Assembly: GCA_038380435.1 (NCBI GenBank)
Contig: JAWZYU010000779.1
Coordinates: 1-64,000 of the forward strand
DNA: 64,000 bases
Reading direction: 5' to 3'
DNA from: Ryuthela nishihirai
Taxonomy: Eukaryota > Arthropoda > Arachnida > Araneae > Heptathelidae
Shown: one piece after another, positions 30,170 through 41,232 of the stretch
How positions within the stretch are numbered: the first letter of the stretch is position 1
Layout: every line of letters begins with the position of its first letter
Made by a program: the position numbers and the translations under genes
The notes under the pieces: model-generated
Databases searched by the model: none
What the model saw: only the letters and a program-made list of their open reading frames with translations
Told to the model about the DNA's origin: nothing

Positions 30170-33100
30170 TCAGTCTTGCGGGGCAAAGGCTGGCTGTTGA
30201 TTGGTTGGCCCCAGGGGAAGTCGCCCACGTTTCAACACTACATGGTGATAATAATGGATTAGTAGCTGATGGAGCCATAAATGGAATACCTTGCCGTATG
30301 ATAGTCGACACTGGTGCAAATGTAACTTTACTCAGAACGGATATAATAAAGAAAATAATACCTCACCCAAACTTGAATACTACACAGTCTAGAATAAGCC
30401 TACAAACGGCCACTGGAGATCGTGCAAAGGTTCATGGAAAAATAGAACTTAATATTCGAGTTGGTAGCTGTCTGGTTCGCCATCCTGTTTACATCGCTGA
30501 CATCTACGATGAATGCATATTAGGCCTTGATTTTCTTAAGAAACATGGATTCAACATTAGACCCAGTGATAACCTACTCATCTATGAGACAGAAGAGATT
30601 CCTCTGCTTAGCCGGACGTCTGATTCTTTATCAAGCGTAACTCCAATATTAGTGACGGAAGACACAGAGATCCCAGCACAAAGTGAAGTTATAGTCCGTG
30701 GACATCGGGCGGAGACTTCTGGGGCCTTCCGATTGGCAGTTACTGATGCCTCTGGTAAAGGAGCTTTGGCTCATAACATCCTGGTTGCAAGGACTTTAGT
30801 CAGAATAGATAAAGAACAGATCCCTATCAGAGTGATGAACTGTAACAAATCCAATAGAATGTTAAAAAAAGGTGAGGAATTAGCACTATGTGAAGCTGTT
30901 ACCTGTGTAACAAGTATAAATAAAATAGAAGTTACCGATTCATATCAAAACCATACCGACATCCCGTCTCATCTTACTGAATTATGGAGAGAAACAAGAC
31001 AAATATTAACTGAAAACCAAGCTGTTAAGGCCGAGAACCTATTAAAAGAATTTTCTGACATTTTTTCTGCCACATCAAATGATTATGGCCGTACTAACCT
31101 GACAGAACATAAAATCAACACTAGTGATTCTCCTCCAGTCCATCTGCCGGCAAGAAGGCTTCCATTGGCAAAAAGAGAGGAGACGGAACAACTCATAAAG
31201 GACATGGAAGCTCAGGGCATTATAGAACCATCACAGAGTCCCTGGACATCACCAGTAGTTCTTGTCAAGAAAAAGGATGGATCTACACGATTTTGTGTAG
31301 ATTATCGCAGATTAAATGACGTAACAAAGAAAGATTCCTTTCCTTTACCCAGGATTGACGATACACTAGACACTTTATCTGGGTCAGAATGGTTCTCAAC
31401 ATTAGATTTAAAGAGCGGCTATTGGCAAGTTGGTATACGTCCTGAAGACCGTGAGAAAACAGCTTTCAGTACAGGGAATGGACTTTGGCAGTTTAAGGTG
31501 ATGCCATTTGGACTTTGTAATGCACCTGCCACATTTGAGCGACTAATGGAGTCAGTGCTCAAAGGTTTGTCTTTGGAGGTCTGCCTGGTTTACTTGGACG
31601 ACATCATAGTTCTTGGAAGAACTTTTGAAGAACATTTGAGCAATCTTCGTCAAGTATTTGAAAAACTTAAGGCAGCCAAGTTAAAATTGGGACCGACAAA
31701 GTGTAAACTGTTCCAGCAAGAAGTTCATTACCTTGGTCATGTGATCACTACAGCAGGGATTAAGACTGATCCTAGTAAGATAGAAGCTGTAAGAGACTGG
31801 CCTCCACCACAAGATGTTCATCAACTTCGTAGTTTTATTGGACTTTGCACCTACTATAGAAGATTTGTCAAAGGTTTCTCCAACATCGCAAGGCCATTAC
31901 ATCGTCTGACAGAAGAGGGCCAGCGGTTTATGTGGACCACCGAATGCGATATAGCCTTTCAACAGCTAAAGAAAACTCTTTCCACAGCACCAGTGCTAGC
32001 GTACCCACAAACTGGAAAACAATTCGTAATAGATACTGACGCAAGTAACACAGGAGTTGGTGCTGTGCTTTCACAAGAACAAGACGGACAAGAGAGAGTT
32101 ATTGCATACTTTAGTAAAACTTTATCCAAACCAGAGCGGAATTACTGTGTAACACGCAAAGAACTGTTAGCAATAGTAAAAGCAATAGAACATTTTCATC
32201 ATTATCTCTATGGCCAGAAATTCCTTATACGTACTGATCATGCTGCACTTAGATGGTTATTAAACTTCAAAAACCCTGAAGGACAAATCGCTAGGTGGAT
32301 ACAACGGTTACAAGAATACGATTTCTCCATCGAACATCGAAGTGGTAAAATGCATAAGAATGCAGATGCTCTTTCCAGGCGCCCATGTATTGAAAATTGT
32401 AAACATTGCTGTAATGCAGAACTGAAATTTGAAACTAAAGAGATAATGCCCATAAGACAAATAGTATCGACACAAACAAACAGTGACACCCCTAACATCT
32501 GGAATCCAATTGAAATCAGGAAGGCTCAACTAGATGATGAAGACATAAAACCAATATTAGAATTGATTGAAAAATCTGATATAAGACCTAATTGGGAGCA
32601 AATCTCGAGGTATAGTCCAACTACTAAAAGTTACTGGGCACAGTGGGACTCCTTAAAAATGGAAGACGGAGTATTATACAGAAGATGGGAGAATCCCACT
32701 GGACGGCTGACCCGTTGGCAGATAATCCTTCCTCGATCCCGAGTGGAACTTGTGATGAAAGATGTACATGATAGTGCCACTGGAGGACACTTCGGTGTTA
32801 ATAAGACATTAGCCAAAGCCAGGGAACGATTTCATTGGTTGAAAAGTAGGGCAGACGTTGAGAGATGGTGTAGGCAATGTGAAGCCTGTGCAGCAAAGAA
32901 AGGCCCTAAGACTAGGAGTCGGGGTAAGCTGCAGACGTATAACGTTGGTGCCCCTTTTGAAAGAATAGCCATTGATGTAATGGGTCCGTTTCCTAGAACT
33001 GATGATGGAAATCGATATTTATTAGTGGTAATGGATTATTTCACAAAGTGGCCTGAGGTATATCCCATCCAAGACCAGGAAGCAACAACAGTGGCTGAGA

Positions 33101-33951
33101 TGATAGTTAATAACTTCATTAGTAGGTATGGAGTACCTTTACAACTCCACTCTGATCAAGGACGGAATTTTGAATCCAATGTGTTTAAAGGCATCTGTCA
33201 ACTATTAGGCATTCAGAAAACCAGAACAACTCCCTTACACCCTCAGTCGGATGGTATGGTTGAAAGGTTCAATAGAACAATTGCTCAGCATTTAGCATTA
33301 TTTGTGAACGACCACCAACGTGACTGGGATCGCCATGTACCACTCCTTTTGCTGGCATATAGAACGGCAGTGCATGAGACAACTGGACAGACACCTTCCA
33401 TGATGATTTTTGGAAGAGAGTTACGTCTTCCCTGTGACCTTTTATATGGTCGGCCCGAAGCAATGCCTGTGTCCACTCCTCAATACGTACAAGAATTGCA
33501 ACAACGACTAGAAGAAATCCATCACTCCGTTAGACATAACATCGACATAACAAGTGACAGAACCAAAACAAGATATGACAGTAAAATAAATGGAACTATT
33601 TTCAATCAAGGAGATCTTGTCTGGCTATACAGTCCACATAGAAAGAAAGGACTATCTCCAAAACTTCAGAAACCTTGGGAAGGTCCATATACCATAGTTA
33701 ACAGGATTAATGACGTGGTATATCGCATTCGTCGACGTCCAGCTACAAAGTGCAAGGTGGTTCACGTGGATCGTTTGGCCCCGTTTCATCGAAGAACTGA
33801 AGAAACTTTGGAATCCAGAATTGTTCGGGACGAACAAGACCTAGGAAGGGGGCAGTGTTACGACAGAAGGAATCTGGCAACCGAAAGCAAAAAGTTTCAG
33901 CCAACGAATAAGAACGTTGGGAGAATTTGGAGAAGAAGAGTGGAGCGTTAA
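30142..33951 (+). CDS. pol: Pol polyprotein: protease, RT, RNase H, integrase
   Basis: The frame opens at 30142 after a stop, overlaps gag by 28 bp in the -1 frame and has no early ATG, so it is most likely made as a Gag-Pol fusion. The protease has the DTG triad at 30307-30315. The reverse transcriptase has FCVDYRRLN (about 31291) and YLDD (31591-31602). RNase H starts near DTDAS (32032). Integrase has an HHCC zinc finger from about 32767, then catalytic D (32974), D (33154) and E (33262) with D-59-D-35-E spacing. It ends in a basic region after a GPY-like segment (PWEGPYTI). About 1,250 residues is the normal length. The last 32 codons run through the purine tract into the 3' LTR. No internal stop or frameshift is seen. 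Confidence 0.95.
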   Translation, partial: TTGSGKQKLVSLAGQRLAVDWLAPGEVAHVSTLHGDNNGLVADGAINGIPCRMIVDTGANVTLLRTDIIKKIIPHPNLNTTQSRISLQTATGDRAKVHGKIELNIRVGSCLVRHPVYIADIYDECILGLDFLKKHGFNIRPSDNLLIYETEEIPLLSRTSDSLSSVTPILVTEDTEIPAQSEVIVRGHRAETSGAFRLAVTDASGKGALAHNILVARTLVRIDKEQIPIRVMNCNKSNRMLKKGEELALCEAVTCVTSINKIEVTDSYQNHTDIPSHLTELWRETRQILTENQAVKAENLLKEFSDIFSATSNDYGRTNLTEHKINTSDSPPVHLPARRLPLAKREETEQLIKDMEAQGIIEPSQSPWTSPVVLVKKKDGSTRFCVDYRRLNDVTKKDSFPLPRIDDTLDTLSGSEWFSTLDLKSGYWQVGIRPEDREKTAFSTGNGLWQFKVMPFGLCNAPATFERLMESVLKGLSLEVCLVYLDDIIVLGRTFEEHLSNLRQVFEKLKAAKLKLGPTKCKLFQQEVHYLGHVITTAGIKTDPSKIEAVRDWPPPQDVHQLRSFIGLCTYYRRFVKGFSNIARPLHRLTEEGQRFMWTTECDIAFQQLKKTLSTAPVLAYPQTGKQFVIDTDASNTGVGAVLSQEQDGQERVIAYFSKTLSKPERNYCVTRKELLAIVKAIEHFHHYLYGQKFLIRTDHAALRWLLNFKNPEGQIARWIQRLQEYDFSIEHRSGKMHKNADALSRRPCIENCKHCCNAELKFETKEIMPIRQIVSTQTNSDTPNIWNPIEIRKAQLDDEDIKPILELIEKSDIRPNWEQISRYSPTTKSYWAQWDSLKMEDGVLYRRWENPTGRLTRWQIILPRSRVELVMKDVHDSATGGHFGVNKTLAKARERFHWLKSRADVERWCRQCEACAAKKGPKTRSRGKLQTYNVGAPFERIAIDVMGPFPRTDDGNRYLLVVMDYFTKWPEVYPIQDQEATTVAEMIVNNFISRYGVPLQLHSDQGRNFESNVFKGICQLLGIQKTRTTPLHPQSDGMVERFNRTIAQHLALFVNDHQRDWDRHVPLLLLAYRTAVHETTGQTPSMMIFGRELRLPCDLLYGRPEAMPVSTPQYVQELQQRLEEIHHSVRHNIDITSDRTKTRYDSKINGTIFNQGDLVWLYSPHRKKGLSPKLQKPWEGPYTIVNRINDVVYRIRRRPATKCKVVHVDRLAPFHRRTEETLESRIVRDEQDLGRGQCYDRRNLATESKKFQPTNKNVGRIWRRRVER
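30154..30160 (+). promoter_or_regulatory. Probable -1 ribosomal frameshift site
   Basis: GGGAAAC sits in the gag frame as G GGA AAC, a canonical X-XXY-YYZ slippery heptamer, seven bases before the gag stop codon (30167-30169). Pol is open in the -1 frame across it. Downstream, GGGGC (30180-30184) can pair with GCCCC (30208-30212), though the 19-nt spacer is longer than usual. Confidence 0.8.
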
Positions 33952-34565
33952 CGGTCGTTTTGTATTGTAACGGTCGTTTTGTTGTAACGGTCGGGAGAGT
34001 TCGAAAATGGACGGTGAGCTGTTCTGAGACAGTGCGCGTAAGTGTCAAGAAGTAACTTGATGTGTTGTGTATACGCGGAAGGATAAAAGTGGGATCTTTT
34101 ATCGTTAAGTATCAAGAAGTAACTTGATGTGTTGTGTATACGCGGAAGGATAAAAGTGGGATCTTTTATCGTTAAGTATCAAGAAGTAACTTGATGTGTT
34201 GTGTATACGCGGAAGTATAAAAGTGGGAACTTTTATGGCTAACTTCGAATGTCTACACGGACTGTCTTTTTGTTCGGCTAGTGTGTGAAAAGTTATTAGC
34301 ACAGGACGAGAATTGGTTTACGAGTGAAGATCTTCGGGTGACTTGGTAAATCAAGTAAAAGGTAGTATTTAGTAAAATACACAGAGCTGATATTGTGTGC
34401 TCTACGCAGGAAGATTGATGACTTGTGCATGTTAATAGTTGATTTGTTAATAAGATACTTCATCCATATTTCCTTTGTAACAATTTACCTTGTATTGAAT
34501 TTGGTTTTGAAATATAGCTTTTAATACTCACGCTCAGTGGCTATCCATTTTTGTGATCCGCAACA
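33856..34565 (+). repeat. 3' LTR of the Ty3/Gypsy element
   Basis: 710 bp, matching the 5' LTR across all stretches I compared, including the three 67-bp repeats. It begins inside the 3' end of pol. Confidence 0.95.
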
Positions 34566-34635
34566 ATATTATTGTCTGTGAATTTTAATAGGTGAAATTA
34601 TTATTCCACCAATTAAGTATTGAGTATTTCATACT

Positions 34636-34996
34636 CAATTGCATTTTTTTGCACACCATGGGCTAAATGGCCAGGTCACAAGGACCCCGAAGGCTCAGAG
34701 AAGGTTGGGGGAGGGGATCCACTGGAACAGCTGTTGGGAGACAGATGATAGCCTCCCGTCAAGGCCATCCAGCGTGTTCTTTAACGTGCACAGGGTATGG
34801 CTCTCCCGCACATGGGGCCACGGCTTAACGTCCCATCCGACGGACGGCGGCTTTTCCAAGCCCATCGGTGTCCCCTACTGACCGTGGGCAGGGCGGGGAA
34901 TTTTGCGGAGATAAATCTCAACGCTGACCCAGCTGGGACTCGAACCTGGGAACTACAGATTACGAGCCTGGCGCGCTACCGACTGACCCCCGCCCT
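34636..34996 (-). mobile_element. SINE-A copy
   Basis: Well preserved, with the last 25 bp or so of the tail missing. It lies between two copies of a local direct repeat containing TATTGTCTGTGAATTTTAAT (34570 and about 35007). Confidence 0.9.
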
Positions 34997-35030
34997 ATGC
35001 ATTCATATTATTGTCTGTGAATTTTAATTG

Positions 35031-35626
35031 GTGGAATTGTAGAGTATTCAATGCTGAATAAATATTGGCACAGCTTTATAATGAATCTACCCTTGAACAT
35101 AAAATGGTGAAATTTCATAAACAATATAACCCCTGAATATAAATTGGTACAATTTAATGAGAAAAATTACCACTTGTGAGAAATTGTTTCATTTTTTTTA
35201 AAATACTTTGGGATGAGTTATTTTTCTGTTTATTATCGATCTCGTTATTTTCGTTTACATTTCTGCACGTAATTTCAATTTATTTGCGGTTTTTAAACTG
35301 CGAATATATCGAGGTGGATGCTTTAAAGGCTGAAATTTCACAAGCACCATTTTGACAGCACCTAACGTCCCATAATTCTGTCTCCTGCTTTTCAAGACTA
35401 AATCATCGGAATTTAAGAAAAAAATGCGAGGGATTTAATCCTAAGACATCGGAATTTTAGCGGAAACTCTGCAGAATTAAAGTCTGAATCATGAAATTTG
35501 ATAAATCTGAGCAGAATTGTCCTTTTTTATTATTTTGAGTTTTCGGTGAGTGCAGTTCCAAAATCAATTATTATCGTGTTGCTGTTTCAGTGTTCTTTCG
35601 TAGATACATCCAATTCTTCTCTGAGA
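35031..35626. other. AT-rich stretch, no recognised gene
   Basis: Weak repeats of an AATTGGTRRAATTT-type block occur at 35015-35160. Nothing else can be named. Confidence 0.5.
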
Positions 35627-36095
35627 TTGATCTCCGCAAAATTCCCCGCCCTGCCCACGGTCAGTAGGGGACACCGATGGGCTTGGAAAGGCCGCCGTCC
35701 GTCGGATGGGACGTTAAGCCGTGGCCCCGTGTGCGGGAGAGCCATACCCTGTGCACGTTAAAGAACATGCTGGATGGCCTTGACGGGAGGCTACCATCTG
35801 TCTCCCAACAGCTGTTCCAGTGGGTCCCCTCCCCCAACCTTCTCTGAGCCTTCGGGGTCCTTGTGATCTGGCCGTTTAGCCCATGATGTGCAAAAAAGTG
35901 CCGCTCAGAGGTAAACAACCCAACGTTAAAGAACACGCTGGATGGCCTTGACGGGAGGCTATCATCTGTCTCCCAACAGCTGTTCCAGTGGGTCCCCTCC
36001 CCCAACCCTCTCTGAGCCTTCGGGGTCCTTGTGACCTGGCCATTTAGCCCATGGTGTGCGAAAAAAGTGCCGCTCAGAGATAAAACAATCCAATC
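35627..36095 (+). mobile_element. 5'-truncated SINE-A with two tails
   Basis: It starts inside the body (after the B box) and carries a second tail at 35922-36095 joined at the AAC-GTTAAAGAAC junction. The end has short repeats (AATCCAATCCAATC). Confidence 0.9.
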
Positions 36096-36595
36096 CAATC
36101 AACTGGGTGGGACTCGAACCTGGATTTCGATTAGTAACCTGGATTTCTACCGACCCAGACACCCAACCCCCATTAAAACTTGGGAACTCCCCCATTTATG
36201 CAAACTACGTCCCTCTTAAAGTGCTTAATGAAAAGCGGCATTTCACGCCGTTAAAATCTCCCCTCTCACAACAATGAATCTTTGATTTTACACCGAACGC
36301 TTCACGCGCTTTATACGTCCCCAGAGCAGCGAAGAGGAGAATAAAGTGCAACATAAAACCCCTCTCAGCAGATGACTGCGAATTCCCAAAAAGTGATTGC
36401 TCTGAAGCTACGCTCAGTGAACGAAGTGAGCGGCAGAAAAAGACTTTTACGAGGCATAAAAGGCCAGGTTTAGAGCCAGAAACACTTGTAACGATCACTT
36501 CGAAAATGTACCTGGTATCTAGAAGCTTAGAAGTCGTCTTATCTTCCCCCCGATTCCTTACCCTCTCTATTGCTTCCATTTTACTCTGCTCAGGT
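36096..36595. other. Unassigned stretch
   Basis: No gene or known repeat is recognised. A tRNA T-arm-like GGGACTCGAACCTGG is at 36109-36123, but no tRNA can be folded around it by eye. Confidence 0.45.
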
Positions 36596-36767
36596 ACTCG
36601 CCATTCATTTCTGAGCCTTCGGGGCCTCTGAGCCTCCCCCAACCTTCTTTGGACCTTTTCTGAGCCTCCCCCAACCTTCTCTGAGCCTTCGGGGTCCATG
36701 TGACCTGGCCATTTAGCCCATGGTGGGCAAAAAAGTACCGCTCAGAGGTAAAACAACCCAACCCATC
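36596..36767 (+). mobile_element. SINE-A tail with internal stutter
   Basis: The segment CTGAGCCTCCCCCAACCTTCT recurs two or three times within 36608-36685, before a normal tail end. Confidence 0.8.
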
Positions 36768-37126
36768 CCACACACGGGGCAATGGCTTAATGTCCCATCT
36801 GAAGAACGGTGGCCTTTCCAAGCCCATCGGTGTCCACTATTCACTGAGGGGAAGTTTTGCGAAGATAAATCTCAACGCTGACCCAACTGGGACTCAAATC
36901 TGCCGATTGCAAGCCTGGTGCTCTACCGACTGAGCCACCCCTGCTCCACATCAATGGGCTTCGAAAGGCCATCGTCCTTCAGATGACCCCGTGTTTAAGA
37001 GATGTTAAGCCATGGCCCCATGCTTAAGAGGGCCATACCCTGTGCAGGTTAAAGAACCACTGGTTTACCTATACGAGAGGCTTCAATTTGTCTCCTAAAA
37101 GCTATCCAGTGAGTCCCCTTTCTTCT
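36768..37126. mobile_element. Divergent SINE subfamily (SINE-A'), folded back
   Basis: A minus-strand head and proximal body (36768-36948) is followed by a plus-strand body (36950-37126), so the unit is inverted on itself. The anticodon region reads CTTGCAATC, unlike the CTCGTAATC of SINE-A. The whole block recurs at 40846-41209. Confidence 0.75.
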
Positions 37127-37475
37127 GGAGCGGGGGTAACTCAGTCGGTAGCGCGCCAGGCTCGTAATCTGCAGTTCCCAGGTTCGAGTCCCAGCTGGGT
37201 CAGCGTTGAGATTTATCTCCGCAAAATTCCCCGCCCTGCCCACGGTCAGTAGGGGACACCGATGGGCTTGGAAAGGCCGCCGTCCGTCGGATGGGACGTT
37301 AAGTCGTGGAACCGTGTGCGGGAGAGCCATACCCTGTGCACGTTAAAGAACACGCTGGATGGCCTTGACGGGAGGCTACCATATGTCTCCCAACAGCTGT
37401 TCCAGTGGGTCCCCTCCCCCAACTTTCTCTGAATCTTCGTGGTCCATGTGACCTGGCCATTTAGCCCATGGTGTG
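37127..37475 (+). mobile_element. SINE-A interrupted by an RTE-like LINE (5' part)
   Basis: Head to near the tail end. The remaining tail continues at 40810-40845 after the LINE. Confidence 0.9.
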
Positions 37476-37659
37476 CCCTGCTGAGGAGTGGTCAACCACA
37501 CAGGGTCCTGGTGCTGACCATATAAACCCACTGGACTGGACAGATATATGGCTCTGAGCTTGATTATGGATCCTGATTTTGCTGCACTGGTGGGCTTCTG
37601 TGGAGGGAAAATCTTCCGCTGTGTTTTCTGTTTGTTTGTGGGTTGACAGCCCCAAGTGA

Positions 37660-38421
37660 ATGGATTCGCAGGATATGTTTATCAGCTGGTGGATAATCCT
37701 GAGCAGAGGTCATCGCAGGCACCTGAACTCTTTGCTTCTATTGGCATCGTCGAATTCTACGTTGGAGGAGGTCTTCCAGTGTAGATGGCTTCAGCCTTTA
37801 GTGGTGGGGGAACAGGTCTTTGCCCCATGTCTGCGATTGGGGAGCTGTTTAATATTGTCGGCATTCCCTCTCTCAATAAATATAGTTTCTTTAAACATCC
37901 CCACTAACCATTTTCTCTCCATAGGTAGTTGGAATGTGAGGACTCTGCACAGAGCTTTTTCTCTTGATGTCCTCACACAAGAATTCCACCATTATAATTT
38001 AGATATTCTCAGCTTGCAAGAGACCAGATGGACAGATAAAGGTCAGATTCTTAAAAATAATCTTAAATTTCTCTTTTCAGGGAGGGATGACAATAAGCAT
38101 CACCAAGGCGTGGGTCTGCTTCTCAGCAGACACGCTAGTGATGCTCTTCTAGGATATGAGTGCATTAATGAAAGGTTTCTTACAGCAATATTTCAGACAA
38201 GCGTTAAAGACTTGAATGTTATCTGCTGTTATGCCCCCACTGAGGATGCTGATGAGGATGAGAAGGATAGGTTTTATGAACAATTTCAGGATATTTTGAA
38301 TTCTGTCAAGAAAGGAGATATTACCCTTGTTCTTGGTGACTTCAATGCCAAAGTTGGTACTGACTTGGCCCTTTTGGTATTGGTAGCTGCAATGGCAATG
38401 GGCAACGTCTCCTACAGGTAA
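37660..38421 (+). pseudogene. RTE-like LINE, endonuclease part
   Basis: The conserved endonuclease begins around residue 90 (IGSWNVRTL, about 37920) and includes LQETRW (near 38020), GVGLLLS, CYAPTED and LGDFNAKVG (near 38335), the usual metal-binding and catalytic motifs of LINE endonucleases. Homology leaves this frame at about 38365-38372, near a CCCTTTTGG run, and continues in another frame. The frame then ends at 38421 with unrelated residues. The first 85 residues look unconserved, so the true start is uncertain. Together with the next entry it forms one gene broken by a single frameshift. Confidence 0.85.
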
Positions 38422-38501
38422 GTAAACTCAATGGATTCAGAATAACTAACACTTATTACAAACACCGCGACATACATAAGTACACATGGGTTTCACCTGA
38501 T

Positions 38502-40775
38502 ATGCTGCATAGGAATATGATTGATTATATATTAATTAACAGCAAATGGACTAGTTCTGTTAGGAATACCAGGGCATATAGGGGAGCTGAAATTGGATCT
38601 GACCATTACCTTGTTAAAAGTGTCTTGCAACTTAAACTTAAAAAGTGTTGTGCTAAGGTTAAAAAATTTGTTTTTAATACTGAAGCTCTGAAAGACCCAG
38701 TTATAGCCAAAGCTTACCATGATAGGTTACTTAGTCATTATGACAGTCATGGTATGCTTATTACTGAAGTTGAGGAAGAATGGGATCATTTTAAACAGGC
38801 TTTTTTGGACACTAACAGTACTCTTTTAGGAAAAAAGGAGCAGAAGAGACAGAATCATCTGAGTGATAAGGCACTTGAGTTTATTATGGAAAGAAAGAAC
38901 TGCAGGAATGTCCTTAATCAATACCCTACTAGTCCTAATAGAAAGCATTACAGAGAACTTAATAAACGTGTAAAAGATCAGTTAGCTGCTGATAAGAATC
39001 TTTGGCTTGATGGTTTGGCTGACAAAGCCGAGGAAGCAGTTAGACAGCACAACAGCAGAGAGCTGTACCAGATAGTTGATATTTTGTGTGGTAGAAAACG
39101 GACAGGTATACAGGGATTGAAGGATAAACAAGGTAAGGTTATAGAAGGTGAGGATTCTGTCATGGCTAGGTGGGCTGAGCATTTCAGTGATATTCTAAAC
39201 AATGCGGTTAGTTATATTCCCATTGTTTGCAATGATGATAGATGCATTAGTGGCTTTAATGTTGGCCCTATAACACAATCTGAAGTTATTTTGGCTGTTT
39301 CTAAACTTAAATTTCATAAATCCCCAGGGGTAGATGAAATTACTACAGAAATGCTTAGAGCTGGAAATGTTTCGGTTGCCACTTGGATGACTGAAATTCT
39401 GAATATCTTTTATGATAAAGGCATGGTTCCTAAGGATTTTTCCAGAGCTATTGTTATCCCTATTTTCAAAAAAGGTGATCGCAGTTCTTGTGATAACTAT
39501 AGGGGTATTGGCCTACTCTCTGTTCCAGGTAAAGTTCTTTCCATGATTGTGCTTAATAGAATTAAGAATCTGGTTGACAGTCAATTGCGTGATGAGCAAT
39601 GTGGATTCAGAAGTGGTAGGGGATATGTGGATCAGATATTTTCACTTAGGCAGATTCTTGAGAAATGTTTAGAGTTTCAGAAACCTTTGGTTGCTAGCTT
39701 TGTTGATTTCAAAAAGGCTTTCGACTCTGCTGATCGTCATAATTTGTGGTTGATTGTGAAATCGTATGGTATACCAGACAAGTTAGTTAACATAATGAAA
39801 GCTCTCTATAATAACACTGAGTCGTGTGTGAGAGTTGGTAAGGCTTGTAGCAATTGGTTTAGCATTACTTCTGGTATTCGACAAGGGTGCATTTTGTCTC
39901 CTTTTCTCTTTAGTTTGGTTATTGATTATGTTATGCGAAATTCACTTCAAGGGAAAGATTTTGGCCTTAAATGGGCTGGAGATACGAAAATTTCTGATTT
40001 AGATTATGCTGATGATTTAGCCCTTTTGGCAAATGATGTTGATGAGATGAACTCTTTCATTCGAGCTGTTGATGAGACTGGTAGTAGAGTAGGTTTGGTT
40101 ATAAACAGAGAGAAAACTAAAGTGATGAAAATTGGTCAGGCAGGCTGTGATTCAGTTCATCTGAATGGTTGCAATCTTGAGCAGGTGTCACAGTTTAATT
40201 ATCTTGGGAGCTATATAACAGATAATGGTGATGTGCGGCATGAGATTAATAGACGAATAGGGATTGCTGTCGGGACTTTTAAGAATCTATGGAGAGTGTG
40301 GAGAAATAGGCGTATACACCTAAAGACTAAAATTAGGCTGTATAGTAGTTTGGTTCTTTCTAGGGTTAGTTATGGTAGTGAAACTTGGACACTTTGTAAA
40401 CAAGATAACAGGAAACTAGATGCTTTTGATTCCAGATGCTTACGCAGTATCTTGGGCATTAGGTGGTTCAACTTTGTAACTAATGATGAGATTAGGCAAA
40501 GGAGTTTGCAACGTCCTTTAAGCAGCATATTGTGCAGAGAGAGACTCCGTTGGTTTGGCCATGTTGCTCGTATGAATAATTATAGATTGGCGAATAGGGT
40601 TATGAACAGTGTGCCTAAAGGCCTCAGAAAGAAGGGGAGACATAGGATGCGGTGGGCAGACAATGTCAAACAGGACCTTGTTAGAATTGGTGTGCAGTGG
40701 CCAGATGCAGTAGATGTAGCTCAGGATAGACTTGCTTGGAGAACTAAATTGCACGGTCTGGTTGGACCTCCGTAG
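38502..40775 (+). pseudogene. RTE-like LINE, reverse transcriptase part
   Basis: 757 residues in the continuing frame. The RT core is at about residues 240-530: IPIFKKGD, NYRGI, FRSGR, FVDFKKAFD (first catalytic Asp), GIRQGC, and YADD at residues 502-505 (40005-40016). A C-terminal region with SYGSETWT, RCLRSILGI and RLRWFGHVARM is shared with many RTE-type and related LINE proteins. No internal stop is seen. The ATG at 38502 is internal, since homologous sequence is open upstream; the frameshift near 38370 separates it from the endonuclease. The protein would reverse-transcribe its own RNA at the nicked target. Confidence 0.88.
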
Positions 40776-40800
40776 CCCATGGCTGCTTGAGGATGATGAT

Positions 40801-40845
40801 CATGATGTGCAAAAAAGTGCCGCTCAGAGGTAAAACAACCCAGCC
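40801..40845 (+). mobile_element. SINE-A interrupted by the LINE (3' remainder)
   Basis: After the second copy of the target duplication the tail resumes exactly where it was cut (CAAAAAAGTGCCGCTCAGAG) and ends AACAACCCAG. Confidence 0.9.
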
Positions 40846-41232
40846 CATCCCACACACGGGGCAATGGCTTAATATCCCATCTGAAGAACGGTGGCCTTTC
40901 CAAGCCCATTGGTGTCCACTATTCATTGAGTGGAAGTTTTGCGGAGATAAATCTTAACGCTGACCCAACTGGGACTCAAATCTGCCGATTGCAAGCCTGG
41001 TGCTCTACCGACTGAGCCACCCCTGCTCCACATCAATGGGCTTCGAAAGGCCATCGTCCTTCAGATGACCCCATGTTTAAGAAATGTTAAGCCATGGCCC
41101 CATGCTTAAGAGAGCCATACTCTGTGCAGGTTAAAGAACCCACTGGTTTATTTTGACGAGAGGCTTCTATTTGTCTCCTAAAAGCTATCCAGTGAGTCCC
41201 CTTTCTTCTACCCATCTCTTAGCCTTTGGGGT
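40846..41232. mobile_element. SINE-A', second copy
   Basis: It matches 36768-37126 closely from end to end and extends about 20 bp further into the tail. With the flanking SINE-A tail it makes a direct duplication of about 410 bp. Confidence 0.8.

Larger units (their letters stand above)
28237..34565 (+). mobile_element. Complete Ty3/Gypsy LTR retrotransposon
   Basis: 6,329 bp with two 710-bp LTRs, a primer-binding site, gag, pol in a different frame, and a purine-rich tract before the 3' LTR (GGAAGGGGGCAG). A 4-bp duplication ATAT flanks it (28233-28236 and 34566-34569). The domain order protease, RT, RNase H, integrase identifies Ty3/Gypsy (Metaviridae) rather than Copia. No env-like frame is present. 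Near-identical LTRs and open frames point to a recent insertion that may still be active. Confidence 0.96.
37476..40800 (+). mobile_element. RTE-like non-LTR retrotransposon
   Basis: About 3.3 kb, inserted in a SINE-A tail with a 9-bp imperfect duplication, CATGGTGTG (37467-37475) and CATGATGTG (40801-40809). It encodes an apurinic-type endonuclease followed by a reverse transcriptase in one coding region. The 3' end has short GAT repeats (GAGGATGATGATC) and no poly-A. Short length, a single EN-RT protein and that tail fit the RTE clade; the clade call is tentative. Confidence 0.88.

Noticed and set aside
30205..30207. Codon 30205 as the start of pol.
   Set aside because: It is TTG. The frame is open back to 30142, and the slippery site gives a better explanation.
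33856..34565. An env gene after pol.
   Set aside because: Pol ends inside the 3' LTR, leaving no room for another gene.
37476..40800. The RTE-like LINE as the partner that mobilises SINE-A.
   Set aside because: Its 3' end (GATGATGATC) does not resemble the SINE-A end (AACAACCCAAC) or the SINE-B end.
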